Assembly: GCF_001294335.1 (NCBI RefSeq)
Contig: NZ_LGKG01000133.1
Span: forward strand, 1 to 64,000
Direction of reading: 5' to 3'
Source: Streptomyces chattanoogensis
GTDB lineage: Bacteria; Actinomycetota; Actinomycetes; Streptomycetales; Streptomycetaceae
Length of the DNA: 64,000 nucleotides
The notes below the pieces were generated by a model. The model had not been told where the DNA came from, searched no databases, and saw nothing but the letters and a program-made list of their open reading frames with translations. Each line of letters starts with the position of its first letter. The first letter of the stretch is position 1. This document shows positions 1-9,004 of the stretch, piece by piece. The translations under genes were made by a program, and so were the position numbers.

Positions 1-86
1 GGGCGGGGTGATGGGTGAGCCGTGGCCTCGTTGCCGGCGGTCTTGTGCGACTCACTGCATTGTGGCCGCCGGCCCCTGGCCCGTGG

Positions 87-1199
87 TCACTCCTCGCGAG
101 CGGCCACGTAGCGCAGGACGCCCCACATGCTGTGCTCGGAAGCCTCCTGTGGGGCGTCGTCGCGGCACGTCGCCAGCTCCTTCCGCAGAGCCGCCGCATC
201 GATCCCGCTGCCGATCAGCACGAGTTGTGTGCTGCGCTCCTCGTCACGGCCCCAGGGCGAGGGATAGAAGCGCAGAAAGTCCCCGACGGCGTGCACGGTG
301 AACTTCTGCCGACTGCCCGGTACATCGAAGTGGACAAAGCCCTTGATCCGGTAGAGGCCGGCCGGCCGGCTGTCGAGGAAGTCCATCAGCCGCCGCGGAT
401 TCATCGGCTCCGACGAGGTGAACTCCACGCTCTGGTAGGCGGCGTGCAGGTGAGTGCACAGCTCCCCCGGGCCATGGTCGTGACCGTGATGCTCGTCATG
501 CTCGACGTGCGGGTTACCGGCCGTCGAGGCGGGGTCCCCGGCGCTCTCCCGCAGCAGATCCTCGAACGACAGCTGCCTGACCCCCGCCTCCAGGTCCTCG
601 CCCGCGCCGCGATCGAAGAACAGCTCCGGGTCGATCCGCCCGTACGCCGTACAGACCACGGGCCTGCCCGGTGCAAGATCCGCGAGCGTGTCCATGAGCT
701 CCTGGCGCGCCGCGTCCCCGATACGGTCGGCCTTGTTGAGCACCACCAGATCGGCAATGCCCACATGACGGTCCAGCTCGGGGTGCCGGGCACGGGTGCC
801 CGCGAACTCGGCCGCGTCGATCACCTCGACCAGCCCGCCGTAAACGATCCGGTCATTCTCGCTGGCCAGGATCATCCGGATGAGTTCCTCGGGCTCCGCA
901 AGGCCGCTCGCCTCGATGACGATCACGTCGATACGGGCAGCAGGGCGGGCAAGCCGCTCCAGATAGGTGTCGAGCTCGCTGGTATCGACCGCACAGCAGA
1001 GGCAGCCGTTGCCGAGCGAGACCATCGAGTCCACCTGCCCGGCGACGGTCATCGCGTCGATCTCGATGCTGCCGAAGTCATTGACGATGGCACCGATGCG
1101 GGTTCCGGCGCCGGCACCGAGCAGGTGGTTGAGGAGGGTGGTTTTACCCGACCCGAGGAAGCCCGCGAGCACGACGACCGGGATCTGTTGCGTGGCCAA
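87..1199 (-). CDS. CobW/COG0523-family (G3E) GTP-binding metal chaperone
   Basis: This is a 370-residue P-loop GTPase of the CobW/YciC/ZNG1 family, whose members deliver metal (Zn or Co) to client enzymes. Visible motifs are the Walker A GFLGSGKTT near residue 14, the family-defining metal-binding C-L-C-C in GNGCLCCAV near residue 65, the ASGLAEP switch region, the guanine-specificity NKAD, and a His/Asp/Glu-rich stretch (HDEHHGHDHGPGE) near residue 230 between the GTPase and the CobW C-terminal domain. The start is a TTG at 1199 because GGAGG lies seven bases upstream; a longer open frame reaches 1304 without a ribosome site. The gene stands alone and reads away from the citrate-synthase remnant. 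The metal and client cannot be told from sequence. Family assignment is firm. Confidence 0.9.
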   Translation of the reverse strand: MATQQIPVVVLAGFLGSGKTTLLNHLLGAGAGTRIGAIVNDFGSIEIDAMTVAGQVDSMVSLGNGCLCCAVDTSELDTYLERLARPAARIDVIVIEASGLAEPEELIRMILASENDRIVYGGLVEVIDAAEFAGTRARHPELDRHVGIADLVVLNKADRIGDAARQELMDTLADLAPGRPVVCTAYGRIDPELFFDRGAGEDLEAGVRQLSFEDLLRESAGDPASTAGNPHVEHDEHHGHDHGPGELCTHLHAAYQSVEFTSSEPMNPRRLMDFLDSRPAGLYRIKGFVHFDVPGSRQKFTVHAVGDFLRFYPSPWGRDEERSTQLVLIGSGIDAAALRKELATCRDDAPQEASEHSMWGVLRYVAAREE

Positions 1200-1659
1200 G
1201 GGAGCGCCTCCATGGAGCGGGTGGCGAGCCGCGCGGACCGGCGGCGAACGAGCTGACGATCGTAACGGACCCCCGCTGACACGCCCCCGCTCGGCCCTCA
1301 GCACTGCCTGCAGTGTTCTTGGCCCCCCCGTAACGTCCGTTCGGCCGCCGCCCGCCAGCTGCCCGGCGTCTGCCGCCGTCCTCCCCAGCTCCCCGCTCCC
1401 CTATCGCCCGGTCGCCCAACGGACGGCGTCAGGGCCACGACGCCGGGCAACAGCTACGGCGCGGGCGGGCGGGCGGGCGGGCGGCGGATCGATGCGGTCC
1501 CGCGTACCAATGTCATCAAGCATGCCGAGCGCCCGGCCGGGAGCCGCCGCCCAACGGGCCGAGAGGGCACCGGCCGCACCGGTCAGACAGGCCACGAGGG
1601 TCGGCACCGGTCGTGGCGATGACACGGGCGGCGAACCCAACGACGTGCCGCCAGCGCAG

Positions 1660-1870
1660 TCGGCGTTGTGGGCCGCGCGAGACGTGATCATCGCCACTGC
1701 CAGGCACGCCGAGTTGCCGCTAGCGTCGACCTTGCGCTGGCCGTACTGGCCGTGTCGGCGGGAGTACCCGCCGAGGCCGACGAAACGATCTTCGCCGTCG
1801 CCCGTACGGCCGGCTGGATCGGGCAAGCCTGGGAGCGTTCGGAGAACGCACCCGGCCCATACACCCCAAT
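1660..1870 (+). pseudogene. Remnant of a citrate-synthase-like C-terminus, frameshifted
   Basis: The gap between 1200 and 1971 has no intact gene but carries a decayed coding fragment. One frame reads ARDVIIATARHAELP up to about 1719. The next frame continues from about 1722 with SVDLALAVLAV, then ADETIFAVARTAGWIGQAWE. Joined, these match the C-terminal helices of actinobacterial citrate-synthase-family proteins, which typically read like 'ELPAPNVDFALAAL...FAVARTAGWIAHALEEY'. The reading frame breaks near 1720 and no N-terminal catalytic part is visible upstream in any frame. From memory, Streptomyces carry citrate-synthase-like genes at this chromosomal position, so this is inferred to be the leftover of a deleted gene. 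Confidence 0.65.
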
Positions 1871-1952
1871 AGGCAGAACAGCGGCTCCCTTCCACTGCAG
1901 CCGCCGTCATGGCACAGACCGGTGTCGCCCCGTGAAGACCCCCCACCACGAC

Positions 1953-1971
1953 TCAGGTTAGGCTTACCTTT
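1953..1971 (+). promoter_or_regulatory. DmdR1/IdeR-type iron box overlapping a -10 element
   Basis: The core AGGTTAGGCTTACCT (1955-1969) matches the 19-bp inverted-repeat iron box TTAGGTTAGGCTNACCTAA bound by DmdR1/IdeR repressors under iron-replete conditions. TAGGCT (1959-1964) inside the box fits a TANNNT -10 hexamer. That would place the transcription start at about 1971-1972, on the GTG of the downstream gene, implying a leaderless transcript repressed by iron. Confidence 0.8.
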
Positions 1972-2982
1972 GTGAGCACATGCGCTGCCGTTTCCCGCGA
2001 ATCGGCCGAACCCGTCGCCGGGACCGCGGCCACCGCCCGCACCTGGCTGCTCATCGAGCAGACCGGCCCCTGGGGGGCCAATGCGCTGACGGACAGCCAC
2101 CTCGATCCGGACATCGGCCGGGCCCTGGAGACCGCGACAGACGGCACGAGAGTGCGCGTCGCCCTCATCCGCCGGCCCGGACGGCATGCCGACTGCCACG
2201 CCGCCTCCCGGCGGCGCCTGTTCGTCGCGCACACCGCGCCGGGCCGTTCGTGGATCCGCTCCACCACAGTCACCGACCCGCGGGCCGTTCTCGGACTGGA
2301 CTTCACTGCGCTGGGTGCCGGGGACCACGGCGGCCTCTGGGAGCCGTACCTCGGTGAGCCTCTGGTCCTCGTCTGCACCAACGGCAAGCGGGACCGTTGC
2401 TGCGCGCTTCTCGGCCGGCCGCTGGCCGCCGAGCTCGCCGCCAGCGGAGCCGAGACCTGGGAGATCACCCACATCGGGGGCCACCGCTTCTCCCCCACGC
2501 TCTTCGTGCTCCCGTACGGCTACGCCTACGGGCGGGCGTCGGCTCATCTCGTCAAGGACGCCGTGGAGGCGGCGCGCGACGGACGGATCACGCTTGACCA
2601 CTGCCGTGGCCGCTCTGCGTGGGACCGGCCGGCGCAGGCTGCCGACCTCGCGGTCCGCGAGCTGCTCCGGGAGGAGCGGGCGGACGCACTCGACGTCGTA
2701 CGGGCCGACGCGGTGCGGCCCGAACCGAGGCGGACCGACGGCCGGGCGCCCGCTGGCGGCCCGGTTGCGGGAAGCCCTCCCGCCTGGTCCGTTACGGTCG
2801 CGCACACCAACGGACGCCTTTGGCGCGTCGCGGTGGAGCAGCGGGCCGACGGTGCTCCGGCGCCCGCCAGCTGTGGTGCGCCGCTCGGTCCACCGGCGCG
2901 TATGGCGGTCACCTCCATCACCGCCATCGCGAACACCCACGCCGCGACGCGGCCCGCTTCGCTCGTCGTTCCGGTTCCCTGA
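1972..2982 (+). CDS. Sucrase/ferredoxin-like family protein, iron-regulated
   Basis: This 336-residue protein belongs to the sucrase/ferredoxin-like family, which adopts a thioredoxin-like ferredoxin fold. Support comes from the central block LVLVCTNGKRDRCCALLG (about residues 133-150), with its cysteines, followed by THIGGHRFSPTLFVLPYGYAYGR, both characteristic of the family. A probable role is electron transfer or reductive iron release. That is an inference, made stronger by the iron box abutting its GTG start. No Shine-Dalgarno sequence is visible, consistent with leaderless translation. The C-terminal third (after about residue 250) is Pro/Ala-rich and ends in a small conserved-looking domain. 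Family members often lie beside siderophore genes; here the nearest siderophore operon is 47 kb away. Confidence 0.85.
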   Translation: MSTCAAVSRESAEPVAGTAATARTWLLIEQTGPWGANALTDSHLDPDIGRALETATDGTRVRVALIRRPGRHADCHAASRRRLFVAHTAPGRSWIRSTTVTDPRAVLGLDFTALGAGDHGGLWEPYLGEPLVLVCTNGKRDRCCALLGRPLAAELAASGAETWEITHIGGHRFSPTLFVLPYGYAYGRASAHLVKDAVEAARDGRITLDHCRGRSAWDRPAQAADLAVRELLREERADALDVVRADAVRPEPRRTDGRAPAGGPVAGSPPAWSVTVAHTNGRLWRVAVEQRADGAPAPASCGAPLGPPARMAVTSITAIANTHAATRPASLVVPVP

Positions 2983-3483
2983 CGCCGGGGGCCGCTCCCG
3001 CTCCCCGGCCTCCGGGCGACACCTGCAGCGGCACGCATCTGCGGGCGGAACTCCGGCACCGGGCGCCCGGCTGCGCGTCATGACGAGCCCCAAAACCACC
3101 CCGAACGTCACTGCCAGCTCCAGGCCGCCCAGCACCGCCCCGACAGCGTCCAGCATCGTGACCGGGCGCCGTGCACCCCTGGGTTCGGTGCCCCGTCCCT
3201 GATCGCGCCGATCCCGTGTCCATCGCATAGCCACCCCTCCACACATTCCGCTCACCGCTGCTTCGCCTTGCGCCGCCTCGCACCCACTACAACCGCCGGC
3301 CAGCGCACGCACCCCGAGCCTTCACCGTGCGAGGCTAAGCGCCCACAATCCGCAACCGAAAGGCCTGTGGATAACTCTGCGCAGGGTCTCCTGCACCCAT
3401 ACGCGTCGCCCTCCGGCCACCCTCCGCAGCCGCCCTGGGAGGGATTACCGGCCCGACCGGCTGCGCGCTTACTGTTCGTTCAT
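2983..3483. other. Intergenic gap, no gene supported
   Basis: No coding frame with convincing family similarity was found here. At about 3366-3374 there is TGTGGATAA, which resembles a DnaA box. An antisense frame near 3000-3156 resembles a short membrane segment but stays open far into the neighbouring gene, so it was not accepted. The promoter of the downstream sensor kinase presumably lies here. Confidence 0.4.
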
Positions 3484-5394
3484 ATGGGCGAGAAGGACGA
3501 ACCGGCCTCGCGCCCGAGCGCCGCACGGCCCTCGGGCCACGCGCCGCGTTCCAGCGCCTCTACCAGGGCGCCAGGCAGTGCCGATCGACACAGCCGCAGT
3601 CAGCGGCCCGTACCAGGCCCGTCCCCGGCCGAGCGTCAGCGCACGGCCCCCAGGCTGCGTCTCGGCTGGCCGCGTCGGGTCTTTTCCCAGGTGCTGATGA
3701 TGCAGCTGGCCATCGCCACCGGCGTCACGGCGCTCGCGACCGGGCTATTCCTCGCCCCGCTCAGCGCCGAACTCGACGATCAGGCGATGCACCGCGCACT
3801 CGCCATCGCCCAGACCACCGCCGCCGAGCCACGCCTCGACGACGCCCTGGAGACCTCCCGCCCGACGCGGCACGGCCCGGTCCAGAACGAAGCCGAGCGG
3901 ATCCGCGCCGCCACCGGCGCCGAGTACGTCGTGATCATGGACCAGCGAGGTGTGCGCTGGTCCCACACCGACCCGGCCGAGATCGGGCACCACGTCTCCA
4001 CCGACCCCAGCGTCGTTCTCTCCGGCAAGGAGGTCATGGAGATAGACGAGGGAACACTCGGCCGCTCCGCACGCGGCAAGGTCCCGCTGCGCGATGAGAA
4101 CGGCAAGGTTGTCGGAGCCGTATCGGTCGGTATCTCGTACGAGAGCGTGCGGGGACGGCTGCTGTCGACCGTGCCCGAGCTGCTCGCCTACGCGGGCGGG
4201 GCCCTCGCCGTGGGTGCTCTCGCCGCCTACCTTGTCGCCCGCCGTCTCCAGCGCCGTACCCACGACCTTGCATTTTCCGACATCTCCGCGCTGCTCACGG
4301 AGCGCGAGGCAATGCTGCACGGTATCCGTGAAGGGTTCATCGCACTGGACGAGCACGGCCGGATCCGCCTCATGAACGACGAGGCCCAGCGTCTGCTCGA
4401 CCTGCGTGCCGAGGACACCGGCCGCCACCTGGACGAGACCCTGCCGCCGGGCCGTACGACCGATGTGCTCGCCGGCCGGATCTCCGGTGGGGATCTGCTC
4501 GCCGTCAGCGGGCAGCGTGTCCTGGTGGCCAATCGCATGCCCACCGATGACGGGGGCGCCGTGGTCACCTTGCGCGACCGCACCGAACTCGAGCGGCTGG
4601 GGCGCGAGCTGGACGGTACCCGTGGGCTGATCGATGCTCTCCGCGCCCAGGACCACGAGCATGCCAACAGGCTGCATACGCTCCTTGGCCTGCTCGAACT
4701 CGGGCTGTACGACGAGGCCGTGGAGTTCGTGACGCAGGCCGTGGGCGTACACCGGGCCACCGCGGAACAGGTCACCGAGCGCATCCGCGATCCGCTCCTG
4801 GCCGCCCTGCTGGTCGGCAAGGCCACCGTCGCGACCGAGCGTGGTGCCTCGTTGAGCCTCTCCCCCGACACGTACCTCCCCGACCGGCTGGTCGACCCGC
4901 ACAGCCTGGTCACCGTCACGGGCAACCTTGTGGACAACGCCCTGGACGCCACGGCGGGAGGGCGGGATGCGCGCCTGGAGGTGGAAGTCCGTGCGGACGG
5001 CCGGACCGCCGTTGTCCGGGTCTGTGACAACGGGCCGGGCGTCCCCGAGGCCCGTCGCGCAGAGATTTTCACGGAGGGCTGGACGACCAAGGAACCGCCG
5101 GCTCATGGGCGGCGCGGCATCGGTCTCGCGCTGGTACGCCGCCTTGCCGAGCGGTACGGCGGCAGCGTCACGGTCGGAGAACGTCCGGGTGGTGGCGCGG
5201 TGTTCACGGTGACCGTCCCTGATGCGCTGTCCGAAGAGCTTCAAGAACAGAAGCGTGAAGCATCGGGTCATGAAGGGCGCAAGGACGCCACCGCCACCGC
5301 CACCAGGAGGCCTGCCGGCGCCGACCGCGCTCCGCATTCCGCAAGTGCCGAAGATGCCGGGGAAGTCGCGGACGCCACGGGAGACGACCGATGA
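3484..5394 (+). CDS. CitA/DcuS-type sensor histidine kinase
   Basis: Membrane sensor of the citrate/C4-dicarboxylate family (about 636 residues). In order it shows: a disordered N-terminus; TM1 (about 72-96); an extracytoplasmic Cache-like domain (about 97-225); TM2 (LLAYAGGALAVGALAAYLVA, about 233-252); a PAS domain (about 275-375); an H-box of the SpoOB-like type, QDHEHANRLHTLLGLLELG; and a HATPase domain with NLVDNALDA, CDNGPGVP and RRGIGLALVRRL. The last 45 or so residues form a charged tail. The frame is open from 3268; ATG 3484 was chosen by plausibility, but no good ribosome site is visible and the true start may be nearer TM1. It overlaps its response regulator by four bases (ATGA). 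The neighbouring carboxylate symporter suggests an organic-acid ligand, which is inference. Confidence 0.9.
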   Translation: MGEKDEPASRPSAARPSGHAPRSSASTRAPGSADRHSRSQRPVPGPSPAERQRTAPRLRLGWPRRVFSQVLMMQLAIATGVTALATGLFLAPLSAELDDQAMHRALAIAQTTAAEPRLDDALETSRPTRHGPVQNEAERIRAATGAEYVVIMDQRGVRWSHTDPAEIGHHVSTDPSVVLSGKEVMEIDEGTLGRSARGKVPLRDENGKVVGAVSVGISYESVRGRLLSTVPELLAYAGGALAVGALAAYLVARRLQRRTHDLAFSDISALLTEREAMLHGIREGFIALDEHGRIRLMNDEAQRLLDLRAEDTGRHLDETLPPGRTTDVLAGRISGGDLLAVSGQRVLVANRMPTDDGGAVVTLRDRTELERLGRELDGTRGLIDALRAQDHEHANRLHTLLGLLELGLYDEAVEFVTQAVGVHRATAEQVTERIRDPLLAALLVGKATVATERGASLSLSPDTYLPDRLVDPHSLVTVTGNLVDNALDATAGGRDARLEVEVRADGRTAVVRVCDNGPGVPEARRAEIFTEGWTTKEPPAHGRRGIGLALVRRLAERYGGSVTVGERPGGGAVFTVTVPDALSEELQEQKREASGHEGRKDATATATRRPAGADRAPHSASAEDAGEVADATGDDR

Positions 5395-6065
5395 TCGACG
5401 TACTGGTCGTGGACGACGATGTGCAAGTCGCGAAGATCAACGCCGCGTATGTCGCCAAGGTGGCGGGTTTCCGTGTCAGCTGCCTGGCCCACTCCACCGC
5501 CGAGGCGCTGGCCGCCCTCGAAGCGTACCCCGTGGATCTGATCCTGCTGGACCACTACCTCCCGGACGGTACGGGGCTCCAATTGGTGGCCGAGCTACGG
5601 CGGCGCGGTCTGCTCACCGACGTGATCATGGTGACGGCGGCGCGTGACATCGCGACCGTGCAGGCTGCCATGCGCCACGGCGCGCTGCAGTATCTGGTCA
5701 AGCCGTTCACCTTTGCCGGCCTGCGCTCCAAACTGGAGGGGTACGCGGCACTGCACCGTACTTTCGAGAGCGGCGGCCAGGCGGAGCAGTCCGAAGTCGA
5801 CCGGATCTTCGGCGCGTTGGGGGGCGCCGGCGCGGGCTCCACCGACCTGCCCAAGGGGCACTCCACCGCGACCGCAGACCGTGTGCGCTCGGTGCTGCGG
5901 ACCGCGGACGCCCCGCTGTCCGCACAGGACGTCGCCCTCCAGGCGGGGCTGAGCCGGCAGACCGCCCAGCGCTACCTCAAGCTCCTGGAACGCACCGGAC
6001 GAGTCCGTCTCACCCTCAGGTACGGCGAGACCGGCCGCCCCGAGCACCGTTACGAGTGGGTCTGA
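5391..6065 (+). CDS. CitB/DcuR-type response regulator
   Basis: Cognate response regulator (224 residues) of the upstream kinase; the start codon overlaps the kinase stop, so translation is probably coupled. The receiver domain shows the acidic pair in VVDDD near residues 8-10, the phospho-acceptor Asp in LILLDHYLPDG near residue 52, and the conserved Lys in YLVKPF near residue 103. The C-terminal 70 residues form a winged-helix domain (LSAQDVALQAGLSRQTAQRYLKLLE), as in CitB/DcuR/DctR proteins. Family members activate transporters and enzymes of citrate or C4-dicarboxylate metabolism. The convergent actP-type operon starting at 8225 is the obvious candidate target, although no operator was identified. 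Confidence 0.92.
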   Translation: MIDVLVVDDDVQVAKINAAYVAKVAGFRVSCLAHSTAEALAALEAYPVDLILLDHYLPDGTGLQLVAELRRRGLLTDVIMVTAARDIATVQAAMRHGALQYLVKPFTFAGLRSKLEGYAALHRTFESGGQAEQSEVDRIFGALGGAGAGSTDLPKGHSTATADRVRSVLRTADAPLSAQDVALQAGLSRQTAQRYLKLLERTGRVRLTLRYGETGRPEHRYEWV

Positions 6066-6123
6066 GGCGCGGCACGCGGCAACCGGGCCCGGATCGCCGT
6101 AGGGCGCAGGGCGAGGCGAGCCC

Positions 6124-7728
6124 TCATGCGGCCCCCGCTCCTGTGAGCGACCGGACCTCCGTCTCCGCGTGGCGGGCTTCGTCGGCGGCCTCCGGGGAGA
6201 GCACCGTTCCCAGCCATCCCATGAGGAAGCCCAGGGGGATCGACACGAGACCGGGGTTCTCCAGGGGGAAGAGGGCGAAGTCCGCCCGGGGGAAGAGGGA
6301 CTCCGGGGTGCCGGAGACCACCGGTGAGAGGACGACCAGGGTGATCGCCGGGAGCAGGCCGCCGTAGACCGACCAGACCGCGCCGCGGGTCGTGAAACGG
6401 CTCCAGAACAGCGCGTACAGGAGGACCGGCAGGTTGGCCGACGCGGCGACGGCGAATGCGAGGCCCACCAGGAAGGCGACGTTGAGGTCCTGGGCGACCA
6501 GTGCGAGGCCGATGGCGACGGCGCCGACGCCCACGGCGGCGAAGCGCGCCACGGCCACCTCGCTGCGCTGTCCGTCCCGCGCCGTGCCGCGGGAGCGCCG
6601 TAGCGAGGCGTACAGGTCGTGGGCGACGGACGCGGACGAGGCGAGGGTGATGCCGGCGACCACGGCAAGGATCGTGGCGAAGGCGACCGCGGCCACCACA
6701 GCGAAGAGAACCGTTCCTCCGGTCGAACCGGCGCCGCCGCCCAGGTTCAGGGCGAGGAGGGGAACGGCGGTGTTGCCCGACTTGTTGGAGGCGCGGACGG
6801 CGTCGCTGCCGAGCATCGCGGCGGCGCCGAGGCCCAGCACGACGGTCATCAGGTAGAAGGCGCCGATCAGGCCGATGGACCAGACGGCGGAGCGGCGGGC
6901 GGAGCGCGCCGTGGGGACGGTGTAGAAGCGGGCCAGGATATGGGGCAGTCCGGCGGTGCCCAGGACGAGTGCGAGGCCGAGGCTGATGAAGTCGAGGCGC
7001 GATGTCCAGTCGGCACCGTACTTGAGTCCGGGTGCGAGGAACGCGCGTCCGTGGCCGCTGCGGGCGGCGGCCGTGTTCAGCAGCCCGTTGACGTCGCCGT
7101 GAAAGCGCATCACCACCAGGGTGGTCAGTGTCAGTGCTCCGCCCAGGAGGAGCACTGCTTTGACGATCTGGATCCACGTTGTTGCCCGCATGCCGCCGAA
7201 GGCGACGTAGACGACCATCAGCGCGCCGACACCGATGACCGTCCAGGTGCGGGCACGTGCATCCGCCCCGTCGAGGAGGAGCGCCACCAGGCTGCCGGCA
7301 CCGACCATCTGGGCGACCAGATAGAGCACGGAGACGGTGACGGAGGCTGCGCCGGACGCGATGCGCACGGGGCGTTCGCGCATCCGGGCGGCGACGACGT
7401 CGGCGAGGGTGAACCTGCCGCAGTTGCGGACCAGTTCGGCGACGAGGAAGAGGACGACGAGCCAGGCGACGAGGAAGCCGACGCAGTAGAGGAGGCCGTC
7501 GTAGCCAAAGAGGGCGATCAGCCCGGAGACGCCGAGGAAGGAGGCGGCGGACATGTAGTCGCCCGCGATGGCGAAACCATTCTCCATGGGTGAGAAAAGC
7601 CTGCCGCCGGCGTAGAACTCCTCGGGTGAGCCGTGCCTGCGGCGGCTCACCCAGGTGGTGATCGCCAGGGTGACGGCGATGAACGCGCTGAACAGGACCA
7701 GCGCCAGGGTCCGGTGGTCGCCGGTCAA
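6124..7728 (-). CDS. Sodium:solute symporter, ActP/MctP-like acetate or monocarboxylate transporter
   Basis: A 534-residue integral membrane protein of the SSS family with about 13 predicted helices. It starts MTGDHRTLALVLFSAF and carries the early family signature EEFYAGGRLFSPMENGFAIAG, then GDYMSAASFLG, GTAGLPHILARFYTV and KSGNTAVPLLAL, which fit cation/acetate symporters. Its start overlaps the stop of the upstream DUF485 gene by four bases (ATGA), the usual yjcH-actP arrangement. It runs convergently toward the two-component system, with 58 bp between the stop codons. Substrate (acetate, pyruvate or other monocarboxylate) is inferred from the family and the DUF485 partner. Confidence 0.9.
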   Translation of the reverse strand: MTGDHRTLALVLFSAFIAVTLAITTWVSRRRHGSPEEFYAGGRLFSPMENGFAIAGDYMSAASFLGVSGLIALFGYDGLLYCVGFLVAWLVVLFLVAELVRNCGRFTLADVVAARMRERPVRIASGAASVTVSVLYLVAQMVGAGSLVALLLDGADARARTWTVIGVGALMVVYVAFGGMRATTWIQIVKAVLLLGGALTLTTLVVMRFHGDVNGLLNTAAARSGHGRAFLAPGLKYGADWTSRLDFISLGLALVLGTAGLPHILARFYTVPTARSARRSAVWSIGLIGAFYLMTVVLGLGAAAMLGSDAVRASNKSGNTAVPLLALNLGGGAGSTGGTVLFAVVAAVAFATILAVVAGITLASSASVAHDLYASLRRSRGTARDGQRSEVAVARFAAVGVGAVAIGLALVAQDLNVAFLVGLAFAVAASANLPVLLYALFWSRFTTRGAVWSVYGGLLPAITLVVLSPVVSGTPESLFPRADFALFPLENPGLVSIPLGFLMGWLGTVLSPEAADEARHAETEVRSLTGAGAA

Positions 7729-8225
7729 CGGATGGTCCTTCCGGTCAGCTCCTGGGTCTCCCAGCGGATGTCGAGTGCCGCGCGGTCCCGGTACAGCCGC
7801 GCATGCCGCGCGTATGCCCAGGTGAGCAGGAAGGTCGTGGCGAACTGCCCGAGTCCGGCGAGCATCGCGACGTTGAGCGCACCGGTAACGCGGTGTGCCA
7901 TCAGGCCCGGTGCGGCGGTGGCCGCGATCACGTAGGCGAGGTACCAGGCCAGGAAGGCGGCCGTGGCGGGTACCACGAAGCGCCGGTAGCGGCGGCGTAC
8001 TTCCTGAAAGGCGGCGCTCCGCTGCACCGTCAAATAGACCTCGTCGTGGCTCGCGGACCGCGGCTGCGACACCGGGGCGGGCTGGTGCGCGGGGGCCGCC
8101 GGGCCCGGTTCACCCGTCGTGTCGTCGGTCCACTCGTCCCACCCGGAGGCGGGCGTCTCGTACCAGGGGTCGTCGAGCCGTACGTCACCCGGCTCGCCGG
8201 CCGCTCGGCCGTCGTGCTTGTCCAC
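7725..8225 (-). CDS. DUF485 membrane protein, partner of the symporter
   Basis: This 166-residue protein has a hydrophilic, Pro/Gly-rich N-terminal half and a C-terminal DUF485 domain with two membrane helices (FVVPATAAFLAWYLAYVIAA and VAMLAGLGQFATTFLLTWAYA), preceded by FQEVRRRYRRF. DUF485 proteins (YjcH) are encoded directly before actP-type symporters, and the four-base overlap here shows the same operon. The function is not established; a role in assembly or regulation of the symporter is generally assumed. The N-terminal extension of about 80 residues is longer than in the Escherichia coli protein. Confidence 0.88.
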   Translation of the reverse strand: MDKHDGRAAGEPGDVRLDDPWYETPASGWDEWTDDTTGEPGPAAPAHQPAPVSQPRSASHDEVYLTVQRSAAFQEVRRRYRRFVVPATAAFLAWYLAYVIAATAAPGLMAHRVTGALNVAMLAGLGQFATTFLLTWAYARHARLYRDRAALDIRWETQELTGRTIR

Positions 8226-8320
8226 CGAACACTCCTTGTTGCACCGGCCTGTTGACCATGGGCCCCAAGGATGGACAGAAAGGAAGATCCGGGACTCTTC
8301 AATCCGAATGCTTCACTGAA

Positions 8321-9004
8321 TCAGGTGGGTCGTCCGGGCGGCTGTGCGAGGCCGTGGCGGTAGGCGTAGTGGATCGCCTGGGCCCGGTCGCGCAGCCCCG
8401 CCTTGGCGAAGAGGTTGTTGATGTGGGTCTTCACTGTCGCGGTGGAGACGTGGAGTGTGCGGGCGATCTCCGGGTTCGACCGGCCCTCGGCGACGAGGCG
8501 CAGCACCTCGGTCTCGCGGGCGGTCAGGCCGTCCGGGGGCTCGTCCGGCGGCTGCGGCGGGTTCCGTACGGGCTCCGCGAGGCGCTCCAGGAGGCGGCGC
8601 TGGATCTTCGGCGACAGGCCGGCCTCGCCGGAGAGCACGTCGTCGATGGCGCGGACGATCTCGTCGCCGTCCGCGTCCTTGGTGAGGTAACCGCGGGCTC
8701 CGGCCTGGAGGGCGGGGAAGAGCGAGTCGTCGTCGGCGTAGGTGGTGAGCACCACGACCTGGGTGCCCGGGTGGTCCGCGCGGATGCGGCGGGTGGCCTC
8801 GACGCCGTCGCAGCGTGGCATCCGCAGGTCCATCAGGACGACGTCGGGGGCGAGTTCGGCGGCCAGGCGGACCGCTTCCTCGCCGTCCGCGGCGGATCCG
8901 ACGACCTCGATGCCCGGCAGCAGTCCCAGCAGCATCACGATTCCCTCGCGTACCACCGTCTGGTCGTCGGCGACCACGACGCGTGCCGCCCTGCGTGCCG
9001 TCAT
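8321..9004 (-). CDS. NarL/LuxR-family response regulator
   Basis: A 227-residue response regulator. The receiver domain has VVVADDQTVVREG at the N-terminus, the phospho-acceptor Asp in VVLMDLRMP near residue 58 and the Lys in YLTKDAD. The C-terminal LuxR helix-turn-helix (about residues 148-212) reads LTARETEVLRLVAEG, then ATVKTHINNLFAKAGL. It is the second gene of a kinase-regulator pair: its start overlaps the kinase stop by four bases. From memory the order parE, DUF1453 gene, kinase, regulator is conserved in Streptomyces (SCO5822-5825). Regulated genes are unknown. Confidence 0.93.
   Translation of the reverse strand: MTARRAARVVVADDQTVVREGIVMLLGLLPGIEVVGSAADGEEAVRLAAELAPDVVLMDLRMPRCDGVEATRRIRADHPGTQVVVLTTYADDDSLFPALQAGARGYLTKDADGDEIVRAIDDVLSGEAGLSPKIQRRLLERLAEPVRNPPQPPDEPPDGLTARETEVLRLVAEGRSNPEIARTLHVSTATVKTHINNLFAKAGLRDRAQAIHYAYRHGLAQPPGRPT

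Noticed and set aside
1720..3312. Minus-strand frame with a membrane-like stretch near 3050-3156
   Set aside because: A short hydrophobic segment looked promising, but the frame continues open through the whole antisense strand of the sucrase/ferredoxin gene and has no ribosome site.
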